A stretch of 64,000 bases of DNA, from positions 2,914,001 to 2,978,000 of the forward strand of contig NZ_CP161805.1 in assembly GCF_040801785.1 (NCBI RefSeq). Direction: 5' to 3'. Position numbers and translations under genes: made by a program. The notes under the pieces were generated by a model that searched no databases, was not told where the DNA came from, and was given only the letters and a program-made list of their open reading frames with translations. Shown here piece by piece: positions 42,066 through 51,750 of the stretch. Origin of the DNA: Sulfitobacter sp. LCG007 (GTDB taxonomy: Bacteria > Pseudomonadota > Alphaproteobacteria > Rhodobacterales > Rhodobacteraceae). Numbering within the stretch: the first letter of the stretch is position 1; every line of letters begins with the position of its first letter.

Positions 42066-43724
42066 TCAGTCCAGTTTCTTCGCGATGCAGACCTGCCAGG
42101 GCCCCAGATGAAGCTTGAGGTCGGCCGAAGGCGAGGCCGTGCCTAGCTCATGCGCGATCGTTATCCATTTCCCCGGCGGCAACGCATGCACCGACGGCGT
42201 GTCCGACATGTTGAAGGCGCAGAATATCGTTTCTGCCTCGTGGACACGGGTGAAATGCAGGACATTTCCGAAGGCGTACACACCCGTGTCGTCGCCCCGG
42301 ACCAGCGCCGGATGACCCTTCCGGAACGCGATGGCCCGTCGGTAATGGTGCAGCATCGAGCCCGGTTCATCCTCCTGATGCGCGACGGAGCGGTTGAGCT
42401 GGTCATGGCTGACCGGAAGCCATGGAAACCCGTCGGTGAACCCGGCGTTCTGGTTCGAGCTCTCCCAGACCATCGGTGTGCGGCAGCCGTCCCGCCCCTT
42501 GAACTCGGGCCAGAAGCGGATGCCGTAGGGGTCCTGAAGATCCTCGAAAGCGACATCCGCTTCGGGAAGGCCCAGCTCTTCTCCCTGATAGAGGCAGATC
42601 GTGCCGCGCAGACAGCAGATCAGCGTCGCGAACATGCGTTGCGCAGAGGGACTGAGATCCCACCGGGTCGCATGACGCATCACGTCGTGATTGGAAAAGG
42701 CCCAGCAGGGCCAGCCGTACCGGGCCACCCTGTCGAGTTCCCCGAAGACCTCCGCTACCCGCATCGCGTCGAGCCGCGCCTTCGCGAGAAACTCGAAGGC
42801 GTAGCACATGTGGACCCTGTCGGGGCCCGAGGTGTATTCGCCGAGAAGTTCGAGCCCGCGCTGCGCGTCGCCGACTTCGCCCACGCAGGTCGTGCCGGGG
42901 TATTCGTCAAGGAGCGCCCGGAAGCGTTTGAGGAATTCGAGGTTCTCGGGCTGGTTCTTGGAATGGATGTGGTTCTGGTAGTTGTAGGGATTGACGCTGG
43001 GCGCAAGATTGTCGTTTCGCTCTTCCGGGGGCAGCGCCGGGTTGCTGCGCAACAGCTTGTCCGCGAAGTAGAAGTTGATCGTGTCGAGCCGGAAGCCGTC
43101 CACGCCCCGGTCGAGCCAGAACCGCGTCACGTCAAGCACGGCGTCCTGCACATCGGGGTTGTGGAAGTTGAGATCCGGCTGCTCGATCAGGAAGTTGTGC
43201 AGGTAGTACTGCTCGCGGCCGGTGTGCCACTCCCATGCAGGTCCGCCGAAGATCGAAAGCCAGTTGTTGGGCGGCGTGCCGTCCGGCTTCGGGTCGGCCC
43301 AGACATACCAGTCCGCGCGCGGGTTGTCCCGGCTTTGCTCGCTCTCGATGAACCAGGGGTGGCGGTTGGAGCTGTGGCTCAGCACGAGGTCGATCAGCAC
43401 CCTGATTCCGTACTGGTGCGCCGCTTCGACCACCACGTCGAAATCCGCCAGGCTTCCGAAGATCGGATCGACATCGCAGTAGTCGCTCACGTCATAGCCG
43501 AAATCCTTCATCGGCGACGTGAAGAAGGGCGAGATCCAGATGGCGTCCACACCAAGCGATGCGACGTAGCCCATCCGCGAGGCGATGCCGAGCAGGTCGC
43601 CGATGCCGTCATGATTGGTATCCTGGAAACTGCGGGGATAGATCTGGTAGATCACCGCACCGCGCCACCAGTCATTTTCGGACGCAAGCGTGCCCTTCAT
43701 GCCGATGTCGCCGGTCTTCGCCAT
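42066..43724 (-). CDS. aglA: Alpha-glucosidase, glycoside hydrolase family 13
   Basis: 552-residue cytoplasmic GH13 enzyme without signal peptide. Nucleophile D214 (DGFRLDT), acid/base E283 (CVGEVGD), third acid D347 (FSNHDVMR), and conserved-region-I LIDLVLSHSS are all present. The N-terminal VIYQIYPRSFQD is typical of alpha-glucosidase/oligo-1,6-glucosidase. It hydrolyses imported sucrose, maltose or trehalose-like alpha-glucosides. ATG at 43724 follows GGGGAAG; a second ATG eight codons later is possible. Confidence 0.92.
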   Translation of the reverse strand: MAKTGDIGMKGTLASENDWWRGAVIYQIYPRSFQDTNHDGIGDLLGIASRMGYVASLGVDAIWISPFFTSPMKDFGYDVSDYCDVDPIFGSLADFDVVVEAAHQYGIRVLIDLVLSHSSNRHPWFIESEQSRDNPRADWYVWADPKPDGTPPNNWLSIFGGPAWEWHTGREQYYLHNFLIEQPDLNFHNPDVQDAVLDVTRFWLDRGVDGFRLDTINFYFADKLLRSNPALPPEERNDNLAPSVNPYNYQNHIHSKNQPENLEFLKRFRALLDEYPGTTCVGEVGDAQRGLELLGEYTSGPDRVHMCYAFEFLAKARLDAMRVAEVFGELDRVARYGWPCWAFSNHDVMRHATRWDLSPSAQRMFATLICCLRGTICLYQGEELGLPEADVAFEDLQDPYGIRFWPEFKGRDGCRTPMVWESSNQNAGFTDGFPWLPVSHDQLNRSVAHQEDEPGSMLHHYRRAIAFRKGHPALVRGDDTGVYAFGNVLHFTRVHEAETIFCAFNMSDTPSVHALPPGKWITIAHELGTASPSADLKLHLGPWQVCIAKKLD

Positions 43725-43737
43725 CGCGCCGCTTCCC

Positions 43738-44862
43738 CTATTTGACAGAGCCGGCAAGCAGGCCCCGCACAAGGTATCGCTGCATGGTGAAGAAAACGAT
43801 CAGCGGCACGGCGATCGACACGAAGGCGGCCGCCGCGAGGATTCCCCAGTCACCCCCGCGCGAGCCCAGCAGATCGTCGGCGATCTTCACGGTCATGACC
43901 CAGCTCTCCGAGTTGGACGGCAGGAAGACCTTCGCCACCAGAAGGTCGTTCCATGTCCAGAGAAACTGGAAGATCGCGAAAGAGGCCAGCGCCGGAAAGC
44001 TGAGCGGCAGGACGATCCTGGTGAAGACCTGGAAATCCGTCGCACCGTCGACCTTGGCGCTTTCGATGATGTCGCGCGGCAGGCCGACCATGTAGTTGCG
44101 CAGCAGATAGATGGCCAGCGGCAGCCCGAAACCCGTATGCGCCATCCAGATGCCCAGAAAGCTCTGGCCCACGCCGATCCTGTTGTGGAACTGCAGAAGC
44201 GGCACCAGAGCGAGCTGCAGCGGGACGACGAGCAGCCCCACGATCACAGCGATCAGCAGACCCCTTCCCCGAAACTCCATCCACGCCAGCGCGTAGGCCG
44301 CGAAGGCTGCGATCAGGATCGGGATGATGGTTGCCGGCACCGTGACCGTCAGCGTGTTGATGAAGGCCCGGTCCATGTTGTCGGAGGCCAGAATGGTGCG
44401 GTAATTCTCGAGCGAGAACTCCGCCGGCGTCGCGGCGGAATAGTATATGCTGGGATCGCGGTCGATCTCTTCGGGCGAGGTGTAGACGAAGCTTCCGTCG
44501 TCCTGAACCGTCAGACTGCGCCCCCTGCTCAGCTCGGCCGTCTCGCCCGCCTGCATTGCCGTGGGATCGTTCCGGGTTCCGCCGAAACGCGCGACCTGGC
44601 CCGAACCGCCGCCGAATACGCTGCCCCTTATCGTCCAGACCCCGTTTTCCTGCTGGGCCGTGTCCGAGGACGCCTTCGCCTGAAAATTCTGCTGAACCGC
44701 GAAGGGCGCGAGCCACCAGCCCGTCGCGGAAATCTGATCGCGGTCGCGGAAGGACGAGACCAGCAGGCCGACAGTCGGCACGAGCCAGAGCAGCACCAGC
44801 AGCACGACCGAGATGTTCACGGCCCAGGAAAGCGACGACTTGGTTCCGGCGATCTTGTCCAT
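43738..44862 (-). CDS. aglG: Alpha-glucoside ABC transporter permease AglG (MalG-like)
   Basis: 374-residue permease. After the first helix (VVLLVLLWLVPTVGLLVSSF) a roughly 110-residue periplasmic segment (about 50-160) is inserted, then five helices. The coupling motif is ESAKVDGATDFQVFTRIVLP. Ordinary MalG-like permeases are about 280-300 residues; AglG proteins are known for being longer. It is 13 bases downstream of aglF and 13 upstream of aglA. GGGGAG precedes the ATG. Confidence 0.9.
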   Translation of the reverse strand: MDKIAGTKSSLSWAVNISVVLLVLLWLVPTVGLLVSSFRDRDQISATGWWLAPFAVQQNFQAKASSDTAQQENGVWTIRGSVFGGGSGQVARFGGTRNDPTAMQAGETAELSRGRSLTVQDDGSFVYTSPEEIDRDPSIYYSAATPAEFSLENYRTILASDNMDRAFINTLTVTVPATIIPILIAAFAAYALAWMEFRGRGLLIAVIVGLLVVPLQLALVPLLQFHNRIGVGQSFLGIWMAHTGFGLPLAIYLLRNYMVGLPRDIIESAKVDGATDFQVFTRIVLPLSFPALASFAIFQFLWTWNDLLVAKVFLPSNSESWVMTVKIADDLLGSRGGDWGILAAAAFVSIAVPLIVFFTMQRYLVRGLLAGSVK

Positions 44863-44875
44863 CTGCGTCGCTCCC

Positions 44876-45856
44876 CTAGCGCATTTCCGACCGGGCCTGA
44901 CGGATGTTCCAGATCATCACTGGCAGCACGATGATCATGATCACGAAGGCCACCGCCGTCGCCCGCCCGTCGTCCCTGAACATGTAGGACATCATGTAGC
45001 TCGGCAGGATATCGGTCCCGAAGTTGCCCCCTGTCATCGTGTAGACGATATCGAAGACCTTGAGCACGAGGATGGTGATCGTGGTCCAGACCACAAGGAT
45101 GGTGCCCATGATCTGCGGCACCTTGATCCGGAAGAACACCTGGAAGGGATTGGCGCCGTCGATGATTGCCGCCTCGACCGTCTCTTCCGGGATGCCCCGC
45201 AGGGCCGCCGACAGGATCACCATGGCGAAACCCGTCTGCACCCAGATCAGGATCACCATGAGAAAGAAGTTGTTCCAGAAGGCAAGCTGCAGCACGTCGA
45301 GCGGCTGCTCTGCGCCGAAGACCTCGCGGATCGCGTTGATCAGGCCGATATCGGAATTGTTGGCATAGACGAATTTCCAGATGAGCGATGCACCGACGAA
45401 AGAGATCGCCATCGGCATGAAGATGAGGGACTTTGCGATATTGCCCCAGCTCAGCCTGTCGGTCAGCTGCGCCACCAGCAGACCGAGGAAGGTTGCCGAC
45501 GCGGGCACGACAAGCACCCAGAGGAAGTTGTTGAAGAGCGCGGTCCGGAAGCCCGCGTCGGCGAACATCGTCGTGTAATTGCCCAATCCGATGAACTCGT
45601 CCCCGGATCTGTTGAAGAGCGAGCGCCAGAACGATCCGACCACCGGGTAGACGAGATAGAGCCCCAGCGCCGCAAGTGCCGGCAGCAGGAAAAGCCAGGG
45701 CCGGACCATGTTGGCCCGGTTGATGTTCACCCCCGGGTTCGGCCCCCGAGCCGGAAATATCACCTTGTCGAGGATCAGGTTCGACAGGAAGAAGTAACCG
45801 ACGCACCCTCCGACCCCGATGATGATCGTGACGATGCCCTGAAGCACTGGCGACAT
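44876..45856 (-). CDS. aglF: Alpha-glucoside ABC transporter permease AglF (MalF-like)
   Basis: 326 residues with seven to eight helices, including an extra N-terminal one (VTIIIGVGGCVGYFFLSNLIL). The coupling motif is EAAIIDGANPFQVFFRIKVP. Pairs with AglG. GGGAGGAG precedes the start at 45856. A stable hairpin separates it from aglE. Confidence 0.9.
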   Translation of the reverse strand: MSPVLQGIVTIIIGVGGCVGYFFLSNLILDKVIFPARGPNPGVNINRANMVRPWLFLLPALAALGLYLVYPVVGSFWRSLFNRSGDEFIGLGNYTTMFADAGFRTALFNNFLWVLVVPASATFLGLLVAQLTDRLSWGNIAKSLIFMPMAISFVGASLIWKFVYANNSDIGLINAIREVFGAEQPLDVLQLAFWNNFFLMVILIWVQTGFAMVILSAALRGIPEETVEAAIIDGANPFQVFFRIKVPQIMGTILVVWTTITILVLKVFDIVYTMTGGNFGTDILPSYMMSYMFRDDGRATAVAFVIMIIVLPVMIWNIRQARSEMR

Positions 45857-45890
45857 CGCGGCTCCTCCCTGCAGGACGCTTTCACCGAAT

Positions 45891-45919
45891 TGCCCCGCCG
45901 GCGTCGCGCCGCCGGGGCA
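45891..45919 (-). other. Strong stem-loop between aglE and aglF
   Basis: TGCCCCGCCGGCG and CGCCGCCGGGGCA pair over 13 positions with one mismatch around a 3-base loop, 24 bases after the aglE stop. No U-run. It parallels the hairpin at 3043-3070 and likely raises receptor mRNA relative to permease mRNA. Confidence 0.65.
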
Positions 45920-45943
45920 TGGCTCTCTGGCTGAAGCCGCGGA

Positions 45944-47284
45944 TCAGCGGATGCTGTCCCAGCGGGCCTGGATGTCCTTGCCCACCTGCTCGGCGCTTTC
46001 ACCGCTCACGTAATCGACCATCCCGGTCCAGAACGCGCCCGCACCGATCTCGCCCGGCATCAGGTCCGAGGCGTCGAAACGGAAGGTGGTCGCGTTCAGC
46101 AGCACGTCGCCCATGGCACGGGCCGCGTCGGTCGCGTACATCTCGCCATTGGCATCGCCATAGGGCGTAAGGAATCCCGAAAGCGACATCCAGACCTCAT
46201 GCGCGATCGGCGTCTGGAGGAACTCGATCAGGACGTTTGCGGCGTCCGACGGCGTGGTGATCGCCCAGAGCGTTCCGGCCCCGAGCACCGGCTTGCCGAG
46301 GTCCTTGCCCTCGTAGGCGGGGAAATAGAAGAAGTCGAAGTCCGAGCCCTCGGGGAAGAAGGTCGGGATGAAGGACGCCTGACGGTGCATGTAGCATTTG
46401 GGCGGAATCGAAAAGAGCCCGGCCGGACTGTCGCGGAAATCGGTGTTGGCCACAGCGGCGCTGCCCCCGTCCACGAAATCGTCGTTGCGGGCAAACCAGC
46501 CGAATTCCTCGATCGCGCCCACGACCACAGGGTCGTCGAACTTGATCTCGTTGCTGACCCACTTGTCGTAGACGTCCGCCGGCTGGGTGCGCAGCATCAT
46601 GTCTTCGACCCAGTCCGTCGCCGGCCAGCCGGTCGCGGCCCCCGACCCCAGGCCGATGCACCACGGCGTGCCGCCGTCCTCGACGATCTGTTCGGTCAGG
46701 GCCTTGAGGTCCTCCATGCTTTCCGGAACGTCATAGCCCATTTCGTCGAAGGCTTCAGGCGCGTACCAGACGAGCGATTTCAGGTCGACCTTGTAGAAAA
46801 ATCCGTAGAACTGATCGTTGCCGTCCTTGTCTGGATAGGTTCCGAGATCGACCCAGGACTGACCGGCGGCATAGTTCTCGCGAACCCAGTCGCCCGCGCC
46901 TTCCGGCAAAGGCGTTAGCAGGCCCTGGCTGGCAAGGTCGGCCGCGAGGCCGGGTTGCGGAAAGACCGCCACGTTCGGGGCGGAGCCGGCACGTGCCGAA
47001 ATGACGATGTCCTGCTCGAAGCTCTCGGAACCTGAATAGTTGACCGTGGCGCCGGTGGCTTCGGCGAAATACGCGAGCATCTGCTCGACATTCTCGGCGT
47101 CGAGCCCGGTCCAGGGACCGGTGATCGTCAGCGTCTGGCCGCTCAGGTCATGGCCGTCGGCGAATGTCTGGTAGCTGTCCCAGTTGAACCCGCCCTCGCC
47201 GACCGGAAAGGTCAGATCCTGCGCCTGGACCACGCCACCGATGAGGGCCGCGGATGCGGCGCCCAGGATGAGCCCTGTTTTCAT
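45944..47284 (-). CDS. aglE: Alpha-glucoside-binding periplasmic protein
   Basis: 446-residue family 1 solute-binding protein. Signal peptide residues 1-21 (SAALIGGVVQAQ). AglE-type motifs: GPWTGLDAENVEQMLAYF, SFEQDIVISARAGSAPNVAVFPQPG, WYAPEAFDEMGYDVPES, and the sugar-site aromatics in WPATDWVEDMMLR. Two adjacent ATG codons exist; 47284 is chosen because GGGGAGGA is too close to 47287. First gene of the operon. The LacI-type regulator AglR, usually just upstream, is not here. Confidence 0.88.
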   Translation of the reverse strand: MKTGLILGAASAALIGGVVQAQDLTFPVGEGGFNWDSYQTFADGHDLSGQTLTITGPWTGLDAENVEQMLAYFAEATGATVNYSGSESFEQDIVISARAGSAPNVAVFPQPGLAADLASQGLLTPLPEGAGDWVRENYAAGQSWVDLGTYPDKDGNDQFYGFFYKVDLKSLVWYAPEAFDEMGYDVPESMEDLKALTEQIVEDGGTPWCIGLGSGAATGWPATDWVEDMMLRTQPADVYDKWVSNEIKFDDPVVVGAIEEFGWFARNDDFVDGGSAAVANTDFRDSPAGLFSIPPKCYMHRQASFIPTFFPEGSDFDFFYFPAYEGKDLGKPVLGAGTLWAITTPSDAANVLIEFLQTPIAHEVWMSLSGFLTPYGDANGEMYATDAARAMGDVLLNATTFRFDASDLMPGEIGAGAFWTGMVDYVSGESAEQVGKDIQARWDSIR

Positions 47285-47702
47285 CATATCCTCCCCATAC
47301 GTGCCAATCCGGCACTTTCCTCGTTTCCCGCGCCTTGCGACAGCGCCGTTCACTCCCCGTCAACAGCCTTACCCTCGCGCATGGCACGCGGAGGTGTCAA
47401 CTGGCCACTTCAAGTTGAAATCATGCGGCAGCGCAGCAACTTGCGGCGGCGCCCACCCGGTCCCGAAGTCGGGGTCGTCATGCCGCAGCCGGCCTTTCCG
47501 GGGTGAACGATGATGTTGGCCGCGGCGGTCCGGCACGCCTTGCAACGGCCACTTCCCGGTTCGCGCAAAAAAGGGGCGCGGCCGTTTCCGGACCGCGCCA
47601 GCACTTTCTTCGCACGCAATATCTCTGGTCCGGCCCGGGGCCGCGCGGCTGCGGCCGGATCTTTCATGTAAGGGGAAATCAGCCCGCCGGCGTGACTGCG
47701 CG
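47285..47702. other. 418-bp non-coding gap between agl operon and chemoreceptor gene
   Basis: It holds a terminator (47567-47599), a GC-rich inverted repeat TCCGGCC...GGCCGGA (47629-47659) and probably the aglE promoter; a TTGACG on the minus strand near 47370 could be its -35 element. Short open frames here lack ribosome sites and protein-like composition. No clear LacI-type operator was found. Confidence 0.5.
47567..47599 (-). terminator. Rho-independent terminator of the chemoreceptor gene
   Basis: On the minus strand GGCGCGG (47599-47593) and CCGCGCC (47581-47575) form a 7-bp GC stem, followed by CC and TTTTTT (47572-47567). It is 104 bases after the stop codon at 47703 and in the right orientation. 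Confidence 0.7.
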
Positions 47703-49850
47703 TCAGAAGTCTTCCCAACCGTCGCCGCCGCCGGAGGACTTGAGCGCGAGATTGCCATCAGTCGCCTGCGCGGATACGGATTTCGCTGCGCTCTGGGATG
47801 CGGCTTTCTCCTTTGGCTCGGGCCGGGGCTGAGCGGCGGGCATGGCTTGCGGCGTGGCACTGCCCTTGCCCTCGCTGGTCCGGAAATGGGCGACCCGATC
47901 GCCAAGGTTCTGGACATCCCGCTCGATCGCCTGGGTCGCGGCCGTGGTTTCTTCGAATGCCGCCGCGAAGGTCTGGTTTGCTGAACCCAGCGAGTTCACC
48001 GCCTGGTTTATATCGCCAAGCCCGACCGCCTGCTCGGCGCTCGACTGTGCAATCTCGCCGACCTTCGCATCGACGTCGGCCATGCCCTCGATGATCGCCT
48101 GAAGCGCCTCCCCGGCCTTCGAAACAAGGCCCGAGCCGCGCTCGACACTCTGCGAACTATCATTGATCAGCTGGCGGATTTCCGTCGCGCTTTGCGCCGA
48201 GCGTTGCGCGAGGGCGCGCACCTCGGAGGCCACGACCGAAAAGCCGCGACCCGCCTCACCTGCGCGCGCCGCCTCGACGCCCGCGTTCAGCGCAAGCAGG
48301 TTTGTCTGGAAGGAGATGCTGTCGATCACATCGGTGATCTTGGCGATCTTCTCGGAGGATTCCTCGATCGACTTCATCGCCTCGATCGCGTCGTTCACGA
48401 CTTCACCACTCGCGACGGCGGAATCCCTTGTCTTCTCCACATGCTTCTTGGCATCCTCCGCACTGGCCGAGGCGGATTTGACAGAGGCCGTCATCTGGTC
48501 GAGGGCCGCTGCCGTTTCTTCAAGGGAAGATGCCTGCTTTTCGGTGGTCTTGGCCAGCGACAGCGTGCTTTCGGAAACCGAACCGGTCTTCTCGCGCAGC
48601 GATGCGATCGTCCCCATGACGGTCTCGATCGCATTGCCAAGATCCTTTATGGCGGCGTTGAAGCTGACCCTGATCGGTTCGTAGCCCTCTGCGAACGGGG
48701 ACCTCAGTTCTGCCGCGAGATCGCCAGCCGAGAGCGCGCTCAGCGCCGAGCCGAGACTGTCGACGACGTTCTGGACCTCGGCGCGCGACACCTCTCGCTC
48801 GGCATCCGTGCGCATCCGCAGATGCACGGCAGCGGTCGTGTCGTTGCCGATCATCAGAACGCTCATGATGCTTCCGCTGCTGTCGCGCACCGGCGTGAAA
48901 CCGCCGTTGAAGTATCGCAAGTCGCCCGAGGCGGCGCGCATCACGATCCTTCCTATCGAGGGGTCACCGCTGCAGATGTCGGTCCAGTCCGTCTTCGGCC
49001 TCGTGCCGTCCGATGTCACGAGATCGACGTAGCCCAGCGTTTTCAGCGCATCCCGGGTGTGGCCCGTGACCTCGATGAAATTGTCGTTCACGGTCATGAC
49101 CTCTCCGTCCGGCGTGAATTCGCAGAGAATCTGGCCTTCCTCGAGGGTTTCGCGGATCACCCGGTTGCGTCGCAGTTCCGTCACTTCCGCCCATTCAAGC
49201 ACAAAGCCGGCATGTTCGCCGTTGCCGTTGCGCGCCGAGGCGATGGTCAGCGCAAACCAGAGAGGCCCGACCTTGATATCGGACTTGAACGGCAGGTTCG
49301 CAGGGTTGGCCAGGTGTTTGCGCGCCTTGTTCCCGCCGGAATGGAATATGTCCATCGGTTGTCCGAGCAGGTTGTCGGGATCGAATTTCGGCACCGTCAT
49401 GCGGATTTCGTCGGCATTGTCCCGCAGAAGTTTCATCGTCGACGGGTTGATGTAGGTGATGTGAAAATCGCGGTCGGCCAGCATCATGGCCGCGGTAGTG
49501 TCGTTCATCGCCGAAACGATCTGCTCGCGCAGTTCGGCCTGCCCGTCCGCATCGTGATCACTTGGCGCCGGACCCGACCCGGCAAGAAGCTGGGCCGGAA
49601 CCCAGGCCGTGCTTCCCTGCAGACTTGCCGCGCGCGCCTCGTCCGTCATGGCCAGGAGCCGCTTCAGACGCAGACCGCGCAGACCCGAAACCAACGCCCC
49701 CGCCAGCAGAAAGCCCGCAACGAGAAACGCCCCCTGGGCGCCTGCGGGCGCGAGGCGGCCTGTCGTTGCCAGCACGCAGAGAACGAATCCGGTCGCCAAG
49801 GCAAGCCCGGCGAGTTCGACATACGGGGCATGCTGGGATGGGGTGGGCAT
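47703..49850 (-). CDS. Methyl-accepting chemotaxis protein with two PAS domains
   Basis: 715 residues. Two closely spaced helices (about 12-31 and 39-57) anchor it, with almost no periplasmic part. PAS domains span about 105-225 ([16 protein letters not shown]) and 230-350 ([23 protein letters not shown]). A HAMP-like linker precedes the signalling coiled coil, whose tip reads [20 protein letters not shown]. It ends in GWEDF, an xWxxF-type pentapeptide that tethers CheR/CheB. It probably senses an intracellular or redox signal and controls the flagellar kinase CheA. No che genes are in the window. Confidence 0.92.
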   Translation of the reverse strand: MPTPSQHAPYVELAGLALATGFVLCVLATTGRLAPAGAQGAFLVAGFLLAGALVSGLRGLRLKRLLAMTDEARAASLQGSTAWVPAQLLAGSGPAPSDHDADGQAELREQIVSAMNDTTAAMMLADRDFHITYINPSTMKLLRDNADEIRMTVPKFDPDNLLGQPMDIFHSGGNKARKHLANPANLPFKSDIKVGPLWFALTIASARNGNGEHAGFVLEWAEVTELRRNRVIRETLEEGQILCEFTPDGEVMTVNDNFIEVTGHTRDALKTLGYVDLVTSDGTRPKTDWTDICSGDPSIGRIVMRAASGDLRYFNGGFTPVRDSSGSIMSVLMIGNDTTAAVHLRMRTDAEREVSRAEVQNVVDSLGSALSALSAGDLAAELRSPFAEGYEPIRVSFNAAIKDLGNAIETVMGTIASLREKTGSVSESTLSLAKTTEKQASSLEETAAALDQMTASVKSASASAEDAKKHVEKTRDSAVASGEVVNDAIEAMKSIEESSEKIAKITDVIDSISFQTNLLALNAGVEAARAGEAGRGFSVVASEVRALAQRSAQSATEIRQLINDSSQSVERGSGLVSKAGEALQAIIEGMADVDAKVGEIAQSSAEQAVGLGDINQAVNSLGSANQTFAAAFEETTAATQAIERDVQNLGDRVAHFRTSEGKGSATPQAMPAAQPRPEPKEKAASQSAAKSVSAQATDGNLALKSSGGGDGWEDF

Positions 49851-49985
49851 GGCAGTCCTCTGGTTTTTGCCACCTTAGTGCCCGACATTGCTTGCCAATT
49901 TGTTGCCGCGTACGAGATGACATTCACGCCTGGCGCTTACCGCCCAAGGCAATGCTACGCATCCGCGTTTGCCGCCGATCCCCGT

Positions 49986-50198
49986 CTATTCCGACGGAAA
50001 CCCCAATCGGTCGAGGGCCTTGCGGGCCAGCGCCTTCTGTTCGGGCGTGCCGCTCAGCATGTCGCGGTTGAGTTCCGCGACCGTCCCGCTGAAGCGGCGC
50101 TTGCCGATCTGGCGTATGACGAAGTCGGGCACGCCGGATTCCGCGATGCCCAATACCACCCGCGACGCCGATTGCGCGCCATTGCTGCCTGATTCCAT
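49986..50198 (-). CDS. Small conserved-looking hypothetical protein
   Basis: 70 residues, not recognised as a named family. The composition is protein-like, with a probable helical C-terminus (TPEQKALARKALDRLGFPSE) and no membrane segment or metal motif. GGGGGATG precedes the ATG at 50198. It lies 135 bases upstream of the chemoreceptor gene on the same strand. Possible but unproven functional link. Confidence 0.6.
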   Translation of the reverse strand: MESGSNGAQSASRVVLGIAESGVPDFVIRQIGKRRFSGTVAELNRDMLSGTPEQKALARKALDRLGFPSE

Positions 50199-50577
50199 CG
50201 CATCCCCCGAAGCGCTGATTCCCTCGCGACTCTATTACGGACCGACCGCCTCTGCAGAAAAACCTTTCCACAACCTTACCCACATGCTCACCCGGACAGG
50301 TGAGCCGACATGCATCTAAACCGCTGGTTGTCTTGGGCAAAATCCGCGGTCAGACACCTGTCCGCAAAAGCCGCACGGACATCGGCGGCGGGTTCCTGCC
50401 CGGATCGTCGGCAAACCGGCAGCAGATCACCGCAGGCAGAATTGCTCAGCCGAGGCCGTTGAAGGTCCGGTTGGCCTGCGTGCATCGCGGCATCGATTGC
50501 GCGGGCACCGGATCCTCGTTTAACAGTTGCCTGACCCGGGGTTCTGCCCCCGCACTTCGAATTGAGAGCATGAAGCG
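50199..50577. other. 379-bp gap upstream of corA with a small hairpin
   Basis: The only clear structure is GCTCACC-CGGACA-GGTGAGC (50286-50305), a perfect 7-bp hairpin. Open frames crossing the gap have no ribosome site. The corA and 70-residue-gene promoters must lie here, but no strong -35/-10 pair stands out. No Mg2+ riboswitch could be recognised. Confidence 0.4.
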
Positions 50578-51531
50578 ATGATCCTGGCCTATCAGCTCGA
50601 GGGCGCAAAGCTCGTCCCGCTCGGGGCCGAGGAGGATCTCGGACGGGCGATCTGGATCGATGTCGTGGAACCGGATCAGGACGAGACCGCGCGGGTGGCT
50701 GCACTGGGACAAGCCGTGCCCTCCCTGGAGGAGATGGAGGAGATCGAGATCTCGAACCGGCTCTACCATGAGGACGAGGCGGACTACATGACGGTGGTAC
50801 TGCCCGGCCAATCGACCACGCAGATGGCGATGACCGGTCCCGTGACATTCATCCTGTCACGCCAGCGGCTTGTGACCGTCCGCCACCATTCTCCGCGTCC
50901 CTTCGAAACCTATCCCGGACGGGCCGACAAGGTGGGCGTCGGGTGCAAGGACCCGGAATCGCTTTTCCTCAGCCTGCTCGAGGAAATCGTGGGACGTCTT
51001 GCAGACCTTCTCGAGATCACCGGCAAGAAGCTCGACGAGCTTGCGCGACAGGTCTATTCCGAGGACCTGGACGACACGCATTTTCGCGGCGTGCTCCGCG
51101 AACTTGGCCATGGAAACGAGCAGATCGGCCGCATTCGCCTCGCGCTGATGACCATGGAGCGGGCGATCAGCTATTTCGGCCAGACACTCGAGGCGCGCCA
51201 GAAGGCCGACAGGCCGCGCGGTGCCGTCAAGGGTTTGCTGCGCGATCTGCAGGCGCTCGTCGTGCATGGAGACTACCTTTCGGGGCGCGTCGCGATGACC
51301 ACTGACGCCACGCTCGGCATGATCAACCTCGCGCAGGCGGCGACCACGAAGACGCTGTCGGTGGTCGCTGCCGTCTTCCTCCCGCCGACCCTGATCGCGT
51401 CGATCTACGGCATGAACTTCGCGGACATGCCCGAGCTCGGCTGGGAATGGGGCTATCCGCTGTCGCTGCTGTCGATGCTGGCAACGGGCGTCGGGGCGTA
51501 TCTTTTCTTCAAGTGGCGCAAGTGGCTCTGA
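50578..51531 (+). CDS. corA: CorA-family divalent-cation transporter
   Basis: 317-residue inner-membrane Mg2+/Co2+ channel. A large cytoplasmic helical domain (1-250) is followed by two helices with the selectivity motif YGMNF in the loop (IASIYGMNFADMPELGWEW). It ends in the basic tail KWRKWL. The MPEL extension matches CorA rather than ZntB. GAGAG lies upstream of the ATG at 50578. Single-gene unit. Confidence 0.9.
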   Translation: MILAYQLEGAKLVPLGAEEDLGRAIWIDVVEPDQDETARVAALGQAVPSLEEMEEIEISNRLYHEDEADYMTVVLPGQSTTQMAMTGPVTFILSRQRLVTVRHHSPRPFETYPGRADKVGVGCKDPESLFLSLLEEIVGRLADLLEITGKKLDELARQVYSEDLDDTHFRGVLRELGHGNEQIGRIRLALMTMERAISYFGQTLEARQKADRPRGAVKGLLRDLQALVVHGDYLSGRVAMTTDATLGMINLAQAATTKTLSVVAAVFLPPTLIASIYGMNFADMPELGWEWGYPLSLLSMLATGVGAYLFFKWRKWL

Positions 51532-51628
51532 CGCGGCTTGTCCGCGACCCGGCGCATCTCTCCGCCCCCGGAGTGGCGGGACGGCATGTCACCGCAAATG
51601 CGCAAGGCCGACCGCGACCCCATGCCGC

Positions 51629-51676
51629 CCGGAGAAGGCCCTGACCCCGGATCGAGCGATCCGACGGCCTTCCCGG
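51629..51676. other. Nested GC-rich inverted repeats between corA and the amino-acid ABC operon
   Basis: Outer arms GAAGGCC (51634-51640) and GGCCTTC (51666-51672), extended by CCGG on both sides, enclose CGGATCG-AG-CGATCCG (51648-51663). No U-run follows. Probably a corA transcript end or an operator. Confidence 0.4.
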
Positions 51677-51750
51677 CACCCGTCCGAAACTCTGGACACT
51701 TGGCGCCAACGCCTTATTGCTGGACGACAGGCAGACAGGGAGACAAAGCC

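Noticed and set aside
47629-47659. GC-rich inverted repeat as terminator of the chemoreceptor gene
   Set aside because: No U-run on either strand; the hairpin at 47567-47599 with T6 is the better terminator.
47410-47718. 102-codon open frame in the gap upstream of aglE
   Set aside because: No ribosome site, unnatural composition rich in G, A, R and P, overlaps a terminator and the end of the chemoreceptor gene.
50199-50577. Magnesium riboswitch upstream of corA
   Set aside because: Only one short hairpin is present; none of the conserved multi-helix elements could be seen.
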